Shown here: positions 7,747 to 15,809 of the stretch, in pieces
Layout of the letters: the number at the start of each line of letters is the position of its first letter
Position numbering within the stretch: position 1 is the first letter of the stretch
Assembly: GCA_030652575.1 (NCBI GenBank)
Contig: JAUSQI010000036.1
Span: forward strand, 1 to 46,070
Direction of reading: 5' to 3'
DNA length: 46,070 nt
Source: Stagnimonas sp.
Lineage (GTDB): Bacteria > Pseudomonadota > Gammaproteobacteria > Nevskiales > Nevskiaceae
Position numbers and translations under genes: made by a program
Notes under the pieces: generated by a model
Databases searched by the model: none
Told to the model about the DNA's origin: nothing
What the model saw: the letters and a program-made list of their open reading frames with translations, nothing else

Positions 7747-10098
7747 ATGAAGGATCGTAGTCGGCAATTTGCCGTGACGGCAGTGGTGATGGGCATGGCG
7801 ATGGCAGGCAAGGCGACCGCCATCGAGTTCGATCTGGGTGGCAACCCCATCAAGATCGAGAATCTGGCGACGGTGGGCGCGCTGGTGCGCATGCAGGAGC
7901 GCGACAGCCGCCTGGTGGGCAAGAGCTCGCAGGCCAAGCTCGACGGCACCGCGCGCGTGCCGGGCACGGTGGATGGTCTCTGCCTCGCGCGTGTCGGCGA
8001 TGACGGCGTCAACGGCCCCGACGATGCCAACAACACCTATCGTGGTGACACCTGCTCGGGCACCCGTGAAGGTGCCAACGAGGCCTTTATCGCCGCGTCC
8101 GGTGCCTATACACCCAACGGCGACAACGGCAACCTCAATTTCGACAAGTACGACATCGCCTTCGCAACCGCCAAGCTCACGTCGGACATCTCGGCCACGG
8201 TGGGCGAATTCAATGGCTTTGCCCGCACGGTGGGCTACTTCGACGGCATTTATTCGGAGCGTGACGAGCGCTATGCCGACACCACGTTCCAGAATGCGCG
8301 CCAGCGGTTTCCTTCGGATGTGCGCGATCGCAGCGGCATGCGCTTCGGCGTGCTGGACTACTTTGTCAGCCGGCGCTTCGAGCTGGGCGAGCGGCAGTTC
8401 AACGTCAAGGTCGGCAACCAGGTGCTGAACTGGGGCGAAAGCTCCTTCCTGCTCGCCAACTCGCTCAATTCCATCAATCCACCGGACCAGGCGCTGCTGC
8501 GCATCCCCGGTTTCGACGTGAAGGAATTGCTGCGGCCGGTCGGCATGGTGCTGCTGGAAGGCGATGTGTTCGAGGGGGCGAGTTTCCAGGCTTTCTACCA
8601 ATACGACTGGAAGCACGTCATCGTCGATCCGGTCGGCAGCTACTTCTCGGTGTCCGACACGCTGGGCGAGGGCGGTACCTACGCCATGCTCTCGTTCGCC
8701 AAGGCGCCGGACGATCCGCTCGGCCTCTACGAGCCTTACCGCAATCCCGACGACCCGACCGCCGTGCTCGGTTCACGCTCCAGCCGCACGCTGCAGCGTG
8801 ATTTCGTGGAAGAAGAGCGGCGCAAGCCTTCCGAGGGTGGCCAATACGGCGCAGCGGCAAAGTTCTTCCTGGAGAACTTCAACAACGGCACCGAGGTGTC
8901 GCTCTACTTCGCCAACTACCATGCCCGCGTGCCGAGCATCTCGGGGTTTGCAGCCCAGGCCACCTGCCTGCCCGACCCGACCAATGCGGTCGCCAACATT
9001 GCCGCACTGGTGACGGATTGCGGCGTGCCGGTCGGCAACGTCCCGGCACTGCTTGCCAACACGGCCGTCCCCGGCTCTGCGGCTTACATGCCCGCCACCG
9101 GCGAGGCGCTGCCGCTCGATTCCGGCCGGGTGTTCGTCGAATATCCCGAGAACATCAAGCTGTATGGCATGTCGTTCAACACCACGCTGGGTGATTTCGC
9201 ACTCTCGGGCGAATACGCCTACCGACCCAATCTGCCCTTGCAAATCCATAGCACCGATCTGGTATTCGCCATTCTGCAGCCGGGTTTTCCCTCCAACGAC
9301 TACAGCATCCAGGCTGCCACCTTGCCGGGCCGGCGCACAGCGGTGCCAGATTTCGTCAGCCAGTATCGTGATCCCGATTGCAGCACCACCTCCAACGGTG
9401 CCGATCGCTGTGTAAGCCCCGGCCAGTACATCCGGGGCTACGAGCAGATGAAGATCGGCCAGGCAGGCCTGACGCTGTTGAAGACCATCGGGGGAGACAA
9501 TCCTCTCGGTGCCTCGCAGATCAGCCTGCTGCTCGAAATGGGCCACACCTACGTCTTCAACATGCCGGGTCTGGACGAATTGCAGTTCAACGGCGCGGGT
9601 GCCGACACCCACCTCTCGGCCGGCATCGGTGGTTCGCGCGGCATCAATCCGGTCGATATCAGGCCCAATGCCAACGACCCCGGTTCGCACCGCTGCGACA
9701 CCGTCACACCGACCGGCCAGCAGACCCAGGCCACCGCCACCGCAGCCTGCTACACGCTGCTGCAGAACCCGATCGCGCAGGGGCAGGTCGACATCAATGC
9801 CTTCGGCACGGCGGAATCGTACGGCTATCGCTTCGTCACGCTCACCCGCTACGACAGCGCGCTGTTCGGCGCCAACGTCGAGTTCCTGAACGGGTTCTTC
9901 CACGACGTGAAGGGGGTCGGCCCCGGCTTGGGCCAGAACTTCGTCGAGGGCCGCAAATCGATCCTCTCCGGCATCCGCGTCGACTACCTTTCGCGCTTCA
10001 TCGGCGAGCTGCGCTACACCTGGTTCACCGGTGGCGGCCTGCGCGACCAGTTGCGCGACCGTGACAATCTGTTCCTGTTCCTCGGCTACCAGTTTTGA
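7747..10098 (+). CDS. DUF1302 family outer-membrane-type protein
   Basis: A 783-residue exported protein of the DUF1302 family (PF06980). The N-terminus is a signal peptide (MKDRSRQFAVTAVVMGMAMAGKATA). The body alternates short aromatic-rich strands and ends in LFLFLGYQF, a terminal aromatic residue typical of outer-membrane beta-barrels. Seen family features include FGVLDYFVSRRFELGERQFNVKVGNQVLNWGESSFL and the N-terminal IEFDLGGNPIKIENLATVGA. DUF1302 and DUF1329 genes co-occur in many proteobacterial loci for steroids, alkanes or ketones, so a joint role in moving a hydrophobic compound across the outer membrane is a reasonable inference, not a demonstrated function. GGGAGAGG lies upstream of the ATG. 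A stem-loop follows at 10112. Confidence 0.88.
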   Translation: MKDRSRQFAVTAVVMGMAMAGKATAIEFDLGGNPIKIENLATVGALVRMQERDSRLVGKSSQAKLDGTARVPGTVDGLCLARVGDDGVNGPDDANNTYRGDTCSGTREGANEAFIAASGAYTPNGDNGNLNFDKYDIAFATAKLTSDISATVGEFNGFARTVGYFDGIYSERDERYADTTFQNARQRFPSDVRDRSGMRFGVLDYFVSRRFELGERQFNVKVGNQVLNWGESSFLLANSLNSINPPDQALLRIPGFDVKELLRPVGMVLLEGDVFEGASFQAFYQYDWKHVIVDPVGSYFSVSDTLGEGGTYAMLSFAKAPDDPLGLYEPYRNPDDPTAVLGSRSSRTLQRDFVEEERRKPSEGGQYGAAAKFFLENFNNGTEVSLYFANYHARVPSISGFAAQATCLPDPTNAVANIAALVTDCGVPVGNVPALLANTAVPGSAAYMPATGEALPLDSGRVFVEYPENIKLYGMSFNTTLGDFALSGEYAYRPNLPLQIHSTDLVFAILQPGFPSNDYSIQAATLPGRRTAVPDFVSQYRDPDCSTTSNGADRCVSPGQYIRGYEQMKIGQAGLTLLKTIGGDNPLGASQISLLLEMGHTYVFNMPGLDELQFNGAGADTHLSAGIGGSRGINPVDIRPNANDPGSHRCDTVTPTGQQTQATATAACYTLLQNPIAQGQVDINAFGTAESYGYRFVTLTRYDSALFGANVEFLNGFFHDVKGVGPGLGQNFVEGRKSILSGIRVDYLSRFIGELRYTWFTGGGLRDQLRDRDNLFLFLGYQF

Positions 10099-10111
10099 GA
10101 TGCGCTTAAGG

Positions 10112-10141
10112 GCGCCGGATGGCTTGCGTATAATCCGGCGC
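10112..10141 (+). promoter_or_regulatory. 9-bp inverted repeat containing a TATAAT box, ahead of yajC
   Basis: GCGCCGGAT (10112-10120) and ATCCGGCGC (10133-10141) are perfect arms around 12 bases. A consensus TATAAT lies at 10129-10134, overlapping the loop and second arm, and TCTTTT follows. Read as RNA this is a stem followed by a U-rich tract, able to end the DUF1302 transcript. Read as DNA it is the likely -10 of the yajC-secDF operon, with only a weak TTAAGG -35. Confidence 0.6.
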
Positions 10142-10166
10142 TCTTTTGCATCAATGGATTGAAACC

Positions 10167-10505
10167 GTGCTTCTCGATTTCCTGATTTCGCCCGCCTACG
10201 CCCAAGCCACCACCGCTGCCAAGACGCCCGGCATGCTGGAGGCCTTCTGGCCCCTCATCGTGATGGTGCCGCTGTTCTACTTCCTGCTGATCCGCCCGCA
10301 GATGAAGCGGCAGAAGGAAGCCAAGCAGATGACCGAGAGCCTGTCGAAAGGTGACGAGGTGGTTCTTGCAGGTGGCATTGCCGGCCGCATCATCACAATC
10401 GGCGAGGTGTATCTCACGGTCGATCTCGCCGACAACGTGCTGGTGAAAGTGGAGAAATCCGCCATCACCAAGGTGCTGCCAAAGGGCACGCTGAAGCAAC
10501 TCTGA
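10167..10505 (+). CDS. yajC: Preprotein translocase subunit YajC
   Basis: A 112-residue single-pass inner-membrane protein that associates with SecDF and the Sec translocon. Seen: the N-terminal LISPAYAQ, a hydrophobic segment FWPLIVMVPLFYFLLIRPQ (about 26-44), then the characteristic RPQMKRQKEAKQM and the beta-rich domain LSKGDEVVLAGGIAGRI. The start is taken as GTG at 10167, giving MLLDFLISPAYAQ as in homologues. The frame is also open from a TTG at 10146, but that adds seven residues without family support. It is the first gene of yajC-secD-secF; secD starts 53 bp later. Confidence 0.95.
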   Translation: MLLDFLISPAYAQATTAAKTPGMLEAFWPLIVMVPLFYFLLIRPQMKRQKEAKQMTESLSKGDEVVLAGGIAGRIITIGEVYLTVDLADNVLVKVEKSAITKVLPKGTLKQL

Positions 10506-10558
10506 TTGCTTTTGAAGTTGGCGGCATTTGCCGCCGACCTAATTACCCGAAAAAAGCC

Positions 10559-12418
10559 ATGCAACCCTATCCACTCTGGAAGACGCTCACCCTCGTCTTC
10601 GTCACCCTGCTGGGCGTGCTGTATGCGCTGCCGAATATTTACGGTCAGGCGCCGGCCGTGCAGGTCAACACGCTTTCGGGCGACCCGTTGCCCAGCGATT
10701 TCGACGCCACGACCGAAGCGGCACTGACCGCCGCCTCGCTCAAGGCCGAGACCTCGCACGCCGAGAAGAAGCACTGGGTGCTGCGCTTCGCAAGCCCGGA
10801 AGACCAGCTGAAAGCCGCTGACGTGCTCAAGCGCGCCTTGGGCAACAGCTACATCGTGGCGCTGGCCACCGATGCAAAGACGCCCGCCTGGCTGCTCGCC
10901 CTCGGCGCCAAGCCGATGTCGCTCGGCCTCGACCTGCGCGGCGGCGTGCACTTTCTGCTGGAAGTGGATATCGCCGACGCCAAGAAAGCTGCCGCCCAGC
11001 GCTATGTCACCGACATCCCCAACTTTCTGCGCAAGGAAAACATCCGCTACACCGGCCGTCGTCAGGACGGCGAGACCACGGTGCTGGAGTTTGCCGACGG
11101 CGCGCTGCGCGAATCAGCCCGCAAGGCGATCGCCAAGGAGTTCCCCGAGCTCGCACTCGACCTGCCGGCGTCCAGCCTGACGCTCACGGCCAAGCTGACC
11201 GATGTCGAGATCAAGCGCATCGTCGATTTTGCGGTGGAGCAGAACCTCACCACGCTGCGCAATCGCGTTAACCAGCTGGGTGTGGCCGAACCTCTGGTGC
11301 AGCGTCAGGGCCTGAACCGCATTGTCGTGCAGCTGCCGGCCGTGCAGGACACCACCCGCATCAAGGATCTGCTGGGTGCCACGGCCACGCTTGAATACCG
11401 CGCCGTGGAAGATTCCGGTGCGGCCGCCGACAGCGCTGCGGCGAGCGGCATCATCCCGCCCGGCACGGATCTGTTCTTCACCCGCGAAGGCCGTCGCCCC
11501 GCGCTGCTGAAGAAGGAGATCATCGCGGCCGGCGTGAATCTGGTCGATGCCACGGCCACCGTCGACGAGAACGGCAATCCGGCGGTGTCGGTGAAGCTCG
11601 ACAGTCCCGGCGGCAAGCGCATGTACGACTTCACTTCCAAGAATGTCGGCAAGCCGATGGCTGTGCTGTTCAAGGAAATCGTCTACGAGACCAACTACAA
11701 CGCCGAAGGCGTGCCGCTGCGCGAAAAGCGCAACGTCGAAGAGATCATCTCCATCGCCACCATCCAGGGCATCTTCGGCAACCAGTTCCGCACCACGGGC
11801 CTGGAGAGCAAGGAGGCGCAAAGCCTCTCGGTGCTGCTCAAGGCCGGTGCGCTGGCAGCACCCGTCGAGATCGTCGAGGAGCGCACGGTCGGCCCCAGCC
11901 TGGGGGCGGACAACATCGAAAAAGGCTTCACCGCTGCCTTGCTGGGTCTGGCGATGGTCAGCGTATTCATGGCCGTCTACTACCGCGTGTTCGGCCTGTT
12001 CGCGATTGCCGCACTGGTGCTCAACCTGGTTCTGGTGGTGGCCGTGCTGTCGCTGATCGGTGCCGCGCTGACGGTGCCCGGTATCGCGGGCATCGTGCTG
12101 CACATGGGTATCGCGGTGGATGCCAACGTGCTGATCTACGAGCGCATCCGTGAAGAGCTGCGCAATGGTGTGAAGCCGCATGAGGCGATCCAGCACGGCT
12201 ACGACCGCGCCTTCCTCACCATCGCCGACGCCAACGTTACGGTGCTGATCGGCACGGTGATGCTGTTCGCGCTGGGGGCCGGTCCGGTCAAGGGCTTTGC
12301 CATCACGCTCGCCATCGGCATCCTCACCTCGCAGTTCACCGCAATTGTGGGTTCACGCGCCTTGGCGCAACTGGTCTTCGGGCGCAAGACGCGTCTCAAA
12401 GATCTGCCTATCTGGTAA
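10559..12418 (+). CDS. secD: Protein translocase subunit SecD
   Basis: A 619-residue inner-membrane RND-type protein that, with SecF, uses the proton gradient to complete preprotein export. Order seen: TM1 (LVFVTLLGVLYALPNIYGQ), a large periplasmic region with the family motif LGLDLRGGVHFLLEVD (about 121-136), and five C-terminal TM segments beginning near GFTAALLGLAMVSVFMAVYY and including GIAVDANVLIYERIREE, the conserved motif in TM4. Length matches E. coli SecD (615). The start ATG at 10559 follows a purine-rich GAAAAAAG. SecF begins 6 bp after the stop, so the pair is coupled. Confidence 0.97.
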   Translation: MQPYPLWKTLTLVFVTLLGVLYALPNIYGQAPAVQVNTLSGDPLPSDFDATTEAALTAASLKAETSHAEKKHWVLRFASPEDQLKAADVLKRALGNSYIVALATDAKTPAWLLALGAKPMSLGLDLRGGVHFLLEVDIADAKKAAAQRYVTDIPNFLRKENIRYTGRRQDGETTVLEFADGALRESARKAIAKEFPELALDLPASSLTLTAKLTDVEIKRIVDFAVEQNLTTLRNRVNQLGVAEPLVQRQGLNRIVVQLPAVQDTTRIKDLLGATATLEYRAVEDSGAAADSAAASGIIPPGTDLFFTREGRRPALLKKEIIAAGVNLVDATATVDENGNPAVSVKLDSPGGKRMYDFTSKNVGKPMAVLFKEIVYETNYNAEGVPLREKRNVEEIISIATIQGIFGNQFRTTGLESKEAQSLSVLLKAGALAAPVEIVEERTVGPSLGADNIEKGFTAALLGLAMVSVFMAVYYRVFGLFAIAALVLNLVLVVAVLSLIGAALTVPGIAGIVLHMGIAVDANVLIYERIREELRNGVKPHEAIQHGYDRAFLTIADANVTVLIGTVMLFALGAGPVKGFAITLAIGILTSQFTAIVGSRALAQLVFGRKTRLKDLPIW

Positions 12419-12424
12419 GCAGCC

Positions 12425-13354
12425 ATGCGCATGTTCTCGGGTGTACCCAAAATCAACTTCATGGCCCAACGCAAGACGGGCTTGTGGATTTCTGCAATCG
12501 TCACGATCGCTTCGATCCTGCTGGTGGCCTTCCGGGGTCTCAACTTCGGCATCGACTTCACCGGCGGCGTTCTGGTGGAAGTGCACTATCCGCAAGCCGT
12601 CGAGCTGGATGCCGTGCGCGCCGATCTGGCCAAGGCCGAGTACGAAAACCCGGTGGTGCAGTTCTTCGGCACCAGCGAGGACGTGCTGATCCGCCTGCCG
12701 CCAACGCAGGAGACCAACTCCGCCAAGGTCAGCACCACCATCATCGATGCGCTGAAAACCAGCCAGCCGAACGTCGAGCTGCGCCGTATCGAGTTCGTCG
12801 GCCCGCAGGTGGGTGACGAGCTGACCCGCGATGGCTCGCTGGCGCTGCTGCTCGCCTTCCTCGGCATCATGGTCTACATCGCGCTGCGCTTCGAATGGAA
12901 GTTCTCGGTCGGTGCGGTGGCCGCACTCATCCACGACGCCATCATGGTGCTGGGCTTCCTCTCGCTCACACAGATCGAGTTCGACCTGACCACCGTCGCG
13001 GCGATCCTGGCCTTGATCGGCTACTCCAACAACGAAACCATCGTCATCTTCGACCGCGTGCGCGAAAACCTGCTGGCGATGCGCCGCATGGAGATTCTCG
13101 ACGTGGTGAACCTGTCGGTGAACCAGACGCTGCTGCGCTCGGTCATCACCCACTTCACGACGCTGCTGGTGCTCAGCTCGCTGCTGCTGGTGGGCGGCAA
13201 GAGCGTTCACAGCTTCGCCTCGGCGTTGTTCGTCGGCGTGATCGTGGCGACGTATTCGTCGATCTACATCTCGACCGGTCTCGCGGTGGTGCTCGGCATC
13301 TCGCGCGAGGATCTGCTGCCGGCGGAGAAAGTGGAAGTCGACGAACTGCCGTAA
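12425..13354 (+). CDS. secF: Protein translocase subunit SecF
   Basis: A 309-residue partner of SecD. Seen: TM1 near residue 20, the FGIDFTGGVLVEV motif (about 41-53) of the first periplasmic domain, and the five-TM bundle with LIGYSNNETIVIFDRVREN, the SecF counterpart of the SecD TM4 motif. It acts in the inner membrane with SecD and YajC. It begins 6 bp after secD and ends 11 bp before a strong terminator, so it closes the operon. Length is normal for the family (E. coli 323). Confidence 0.97.
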   Translation: MRMFSGVPKINFMAQRKTGLWISAIVTIASILLVAFRGLNFGIDFTGGVLVEVHYPQAVELDAVRADLAKAEYENPVVQFFGTSEDVLIRLPPTQETNSAKVSTTIIDALKTSQPNVELRRIEFVGPQVGDELTRDGSLALLLAFLGIMVYIALRFEWKFSVGAVAALIHDAIMVLGFLSLTQIEFDLTTVAAILALIGYSNNETIVIFDRVRENLLAMRRMEILDVVNLSVNQTLLRSVITHFTTLLVLSSLLLVGGKSVHSFASALFVGVIVATYSSIYISTGLAVVLGISREDLLPAEKVEVDELP

Positions 13355-13365
13355 AGGGTTTGTCC

Positions 13366-13405
13366 GTGCAACAAAAAGGCCGCATTCGCGGCCTTTTTGT
13401 TGCAC
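13366..13405. terminator. Bidirectional terminator between secF and suhB
   Basis: Perfect 18-bp arms (13366-13383 and 13388-13405) around ATTC. The core AAAAAGGCCGC/GCGGCCTTTTT has A- and T-runs on opposite sides, so it serves both secF (plus) and suhB (minus), which converge here. Confidence 0.93.
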
Positions 13406-13412
13406 GCCACCT

Positions 13413-14210
13413 TCAGGCGGCGGGCTGTGCGGGCATGAAGGTGCCCAGCGTGTCCTTGAGCGAGGCGATCAGCTTGTTGTTGCTGGCCAGGATGTGCCCA
13501 TGCGTCAGCACGTCACCCGCAGCCAGCCCGGTGACGACACCGCCTGCCTCCTGCACCAACACGATGCCGGCGGCGATGTCCCAGGGTTTGAGATTCAGCT
13601 CGAAGAAGCCATCGAGTCGGCCTGCGGCCACATAAGCGAGGTCGAGGGCGGCTGCACCGGCGCGACGCAAGCCGGCCGTGTTTTCTGCGACGCGACGCAT
13701 CATCGGCAGATAGCTGTCGAGCATTTCAGGATTGCGGATCGGCACGCCGGTGCCGATGAGTGCATCGTCGAGATCCTTGATCTTGCTCACCCGCACGCGC
13801 TTGTTGTTGAGCGTGGTGCCGCTGCCGCGGCTGGCCACGTAGAGATCCTGCGTCGCCGGCGCATACACCACGCCGTGTTCCAGACGGCCGCGCACTTCAA
13901 CGCCGATCGACACCGCGAAGTGGGGCAGGGCGTGCAGAAAATTGGTGGTGCCATCGAGCGGGTCGATGATCCAGCGCACTTCGTCGTCGCTGCCGGATGC
14001 ACCGCCTTCCTCACCCAAAATGGCGTGGTGCGGATAGTGCTTGCGGATGATCTTGACGATCTCGGCTTCGGCGCCGCGATCCACCTGTGTGACGAAATCG
14101 CTCAGGCCCTTGCGCTCGATCTTGAGCGAATCCGCCCGGTCGAAGTTGCGCATGATGTAGTTGCCGGCAGCACGCGCTGCGAGCAAGCCGACGTTGGCAA
14201 GAGGTTCCAC
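13413..14210 (-). CDS. suhB: Inositol-1-monophosphatase family protein SuhB
   Basis: A 265-residue Mg-dependent inositol monophosphatase family protein. In E. coli SuhB also joins the rRNA antitermination complex. Metal-site motifs seen: GEEGG (Glu67/68), WIIDPLDGTTNF (Asp83, Asp86) and WDIAAG (Asp211). The start is set at GTG 14210-14208 because MEPLANVGLLAARAAGN aligns with E. coli MHPMLNIAVRAARKAGN and gives the family length (267 in E. coli); AAGG lies upstream. An ATG at 14252-14250 is in frame but adds 14 atypical residues, overlaps the trmJ start codon and would lie upstream of the likely -10 box. It diverges from trmJ, as suhB does in other proteobacteria. Confidence 0.92.
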   Translation of the reverse strand: MEPLANVGLLAARAAGNYIMRNFDRADSLKIERKGLSDFVTQVDRGAEAEIVKIIRKHYPHHAILGEEGGASGSDDEVRWIIDPLDGTTNFLHALPHFAVSIGVEVRGRLEHGVVYAPATQDLYVASRGSGTTLNNKRVRVSKIKDLDDALIGTGVPIRNPEMLDSYLPMMRRVAENTAGLRRAGAAALDLAYVAAGRLDGFFELNLKPWDIAAGIVLVQEAGGVVTGLAAGDVLTHGHILASNNKLIASLKDTLGTFMPAQPAA

Positions 14211-14234
14211 GGGCAAGGCCTTGAAAGAGCGAAG

Positions 14235-14250
14235 GTTTAGAATACCACGC
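14235..14250. promoter_or_regulatory. Overlapping divergent -10 boxes for suhB and trmJ
   Basis: On the plus strand TAGAAT (14238-14243) stands 7 nt before the trmJ ATG. On the minus strand TATTCT (14244-14239) carries an upstream TG as in extended -10 promoters and would start the suhB transcript about 25 nt before the GTG at 14210. The two boxes share five base pairs. Neither has a good -35. Confidence 0.45.
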
Positions 14251-15066
14251 ATGTCGAGAAATCCCGTCACCAACCCCAACGTGCGCTTCGATGATCTGTT
14301 CGATCCTCGCCTCGCCAACATCCGCATCGTGCTCAGCCGCACGCAGAATCCGGGCAACATCGGCGCGGCCGCGCGCGCGATGATGACGATGGGCCTGCGC
14401 GACCTGGCCCTCGTCAACCCCGAGCGCTACCCGCATCCGCAAGCCCGCGCGCAGGCCAGCGGTGCGCTCAACGTGCTGGAGGAAGCGCCGGTTGTCGCCA
14501 CCCTCGAAGAAGCCGTGAGCGACTGTGCCTGGGTCGTCGGCACCTCGGCGCGGGCGCGGCATCTCGGCGACGAGCCGATGACGCCTGAGGCCTTTGCCGA
14601 AAAAGCGAAAGAGATCAGCAAGACCGGCAAGGTGGCGCTGGTGTTCGGCTACGAACAGAGCGGACTCACCAACGAGGAACTGGACCGCTGCAATGCCGTG
14701 GTGGCGATCCCGACCAACCCCGGCTACAGCTCGCTGAATCTGGCGCAGGCGGTGCAGGTGCTGTGCTACACGCTGCGCCGCACGGCCATCACCGAAGTGC
14801 CGCGTGTGACGATGAAAAGCGACAACCCCATCTATCAGCCACCGACGGCCGAGCAGACCGAGCAGTTCTATGAACACATGGAACGCGTGCTGCTGGGCAC
14901 GGGGTTTCTCGACCCCAAGAATCCGCTGGTGGCAATGCGCCGCCTGCGCATGCTGTTCAACCGCGCGCAGCCGGACTTGAACGAGCTCAACATGCTGCGC
15001 GGCCTGCTCACCACCGTTGAAAAACCCAAGCGCCGCCGCATTCTCGGTGAAGGCAACGAGGACTAG
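14251..15066 (+). CDS. trmJ: tRNA (cytidine/uridine-2'-O-)-methyltransferase TrmJ
   Basis: A 271-residue SPOUT methyltransferase that 2'-O-methylates position 32 of several tRNAs using S-adenosylmethionine. Seen: IRIVLSRTQNPGNIGAAARA (motif 1, about residues 20-39), the knot motif FGYEQSGLTNEELDRCN, and YSSLNLAQAVQVLCYTLRR (motif 3). The start MSRNPVTNPNVRFDD is chosen because the upstream open frame carries no family sequence. No Shine-Dalgarno is at the normal distance, and a TAGAAT box ends 7 nt before the ATG, so the mRNA may be leaderless. cysE begins 3 bp after the stop. Confidence 0.94.
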   Translation: MSRNPVTNPNVRFDDLFDPRLANIRIVLSRTQNPGNIGAAARAMMTMGLRDLALVNPERYPHPQARAQASGALNVLEEAPVVATLEEAVSDCAWVVGTSARARHLGDEPMTPEAFAEKAKEISKTGKVALVFGYEQSGLTNEELDRCNAVVAIPTNPGYSSLNLAQAVQVLCYTLRRTAITEVPRVTMKSDNPIYQPPTAEQTEQFYEHMERVLLGTGFLDPKNPLVAMRRLRMLFNRAQPDLNELNMLRGLLTTVEKPKRRRILGEGNED

Positions 15067-15069
15067 AAC

Positions 15070-15807
15070 GTGCTTTCCCAACTGGCAGACGACATCCGCA
15101 ACATTCGCGCCCGCGACCCCGCTGCGCGCTCGGTGCTGGAGGTGCTCACCTGCTATCCCGGCCTGCACGCCGTCTGGGGCCATCGCGTCTCGCGCTGGCT
15201 GTGGTTGCACGGCCTCAAATGGCTGGCGCGGCTCAATTCGCATATCGCGCGCGGATTGACCGGCATCGAAATCCATCCCGGCGCGGTGATTGGCCAGCGT
15301 CTGTTCATCGACCACGGCATGGGCGTGGTGATCGGTGAAACCGCCGAGATTGGCGACGACTGCACGATCTACCAGGGCGTAACGCTCGGCGGCACCAGTC
15401 TGGACAAGGGTGTGAAGCGCCATCCAACTTTGGGCAATGGCGTGGTCGTGGGCGGCGGCGCGAAGGTGCTCGGCAGTTTCACGGTGGGCGAAGGCGCGCG
15501 CATCGGCAGCAATGCCGTGGTGGTCAAGGCTGTGCCGGCGGGGGCGACTGCGGTGGGCATCCCCGCGCGCATCATCAGTGATGTAGGTGAGGCGGCGACG
15601 CACGGCTTCGATGCCTACGGCATCACCAAGGACATGCCCGACCCGGTCGCCAATGCCATCCGCGCGCTGCTCGGCCATGTGCAGGCCCTGCAGGCGGAAG
15701 TGCAGGCGCTCAAGGCCGGGCCGGATACCTTCATCGAACCGATCGGGTCGAGCAAGAAGATCGAACTCGGCGATGACTGTGGGGAGTTCGGCCAGAAGTC
15801 TGGCTAG
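15070..15807 (+). CDS. cysE: Serine O-acetyltransferase
   Basis: A 245-residue hexapeptide-repeat enzyme that makes O-acetylserine from serine and acetyl-CoA, the committed step to cysteine. Seen: the N-terminal helical region ([20 protein letters not shown]), the left-handed beta-helix with [24 protein letters not shown] split over repeats, and catalytic His/Asp in [19 protein letters not shown] and GSNAVVVK complete the coils. It starts with GTG 15070, 3 bp after trmJ. It is followed after 2 bp by a cysteine desulfurase, so cysteine production and its use for sulfur transfer are encoded in one run. The C-terminal tail of about 45 residues after PARI is a usual variable tail. Confidence 0.95.
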   Translation: MLSQLADDIRNIRARDPAARSVLEVLTCYPGLHAVWGHRVSRWLWLHGLKWLARLNSHIARGLTGIEIHPGAVIGQRLFIDHGMGVVIGETAEIGDDCTIYQGVTLGGTSLDKGVKRHPTLGNGVVVGGGAKVLGSFTVGEGARIGSNAVVVKAVPAGATAVGIPARIISDVGEAATHGFDAYGITKDMPDPVANAIRALLGHVQALQAEVQALKAGPDTFIEPIGSSKKIELGDDCGEFGQKSG

Positions 15808-15809
15808 CC

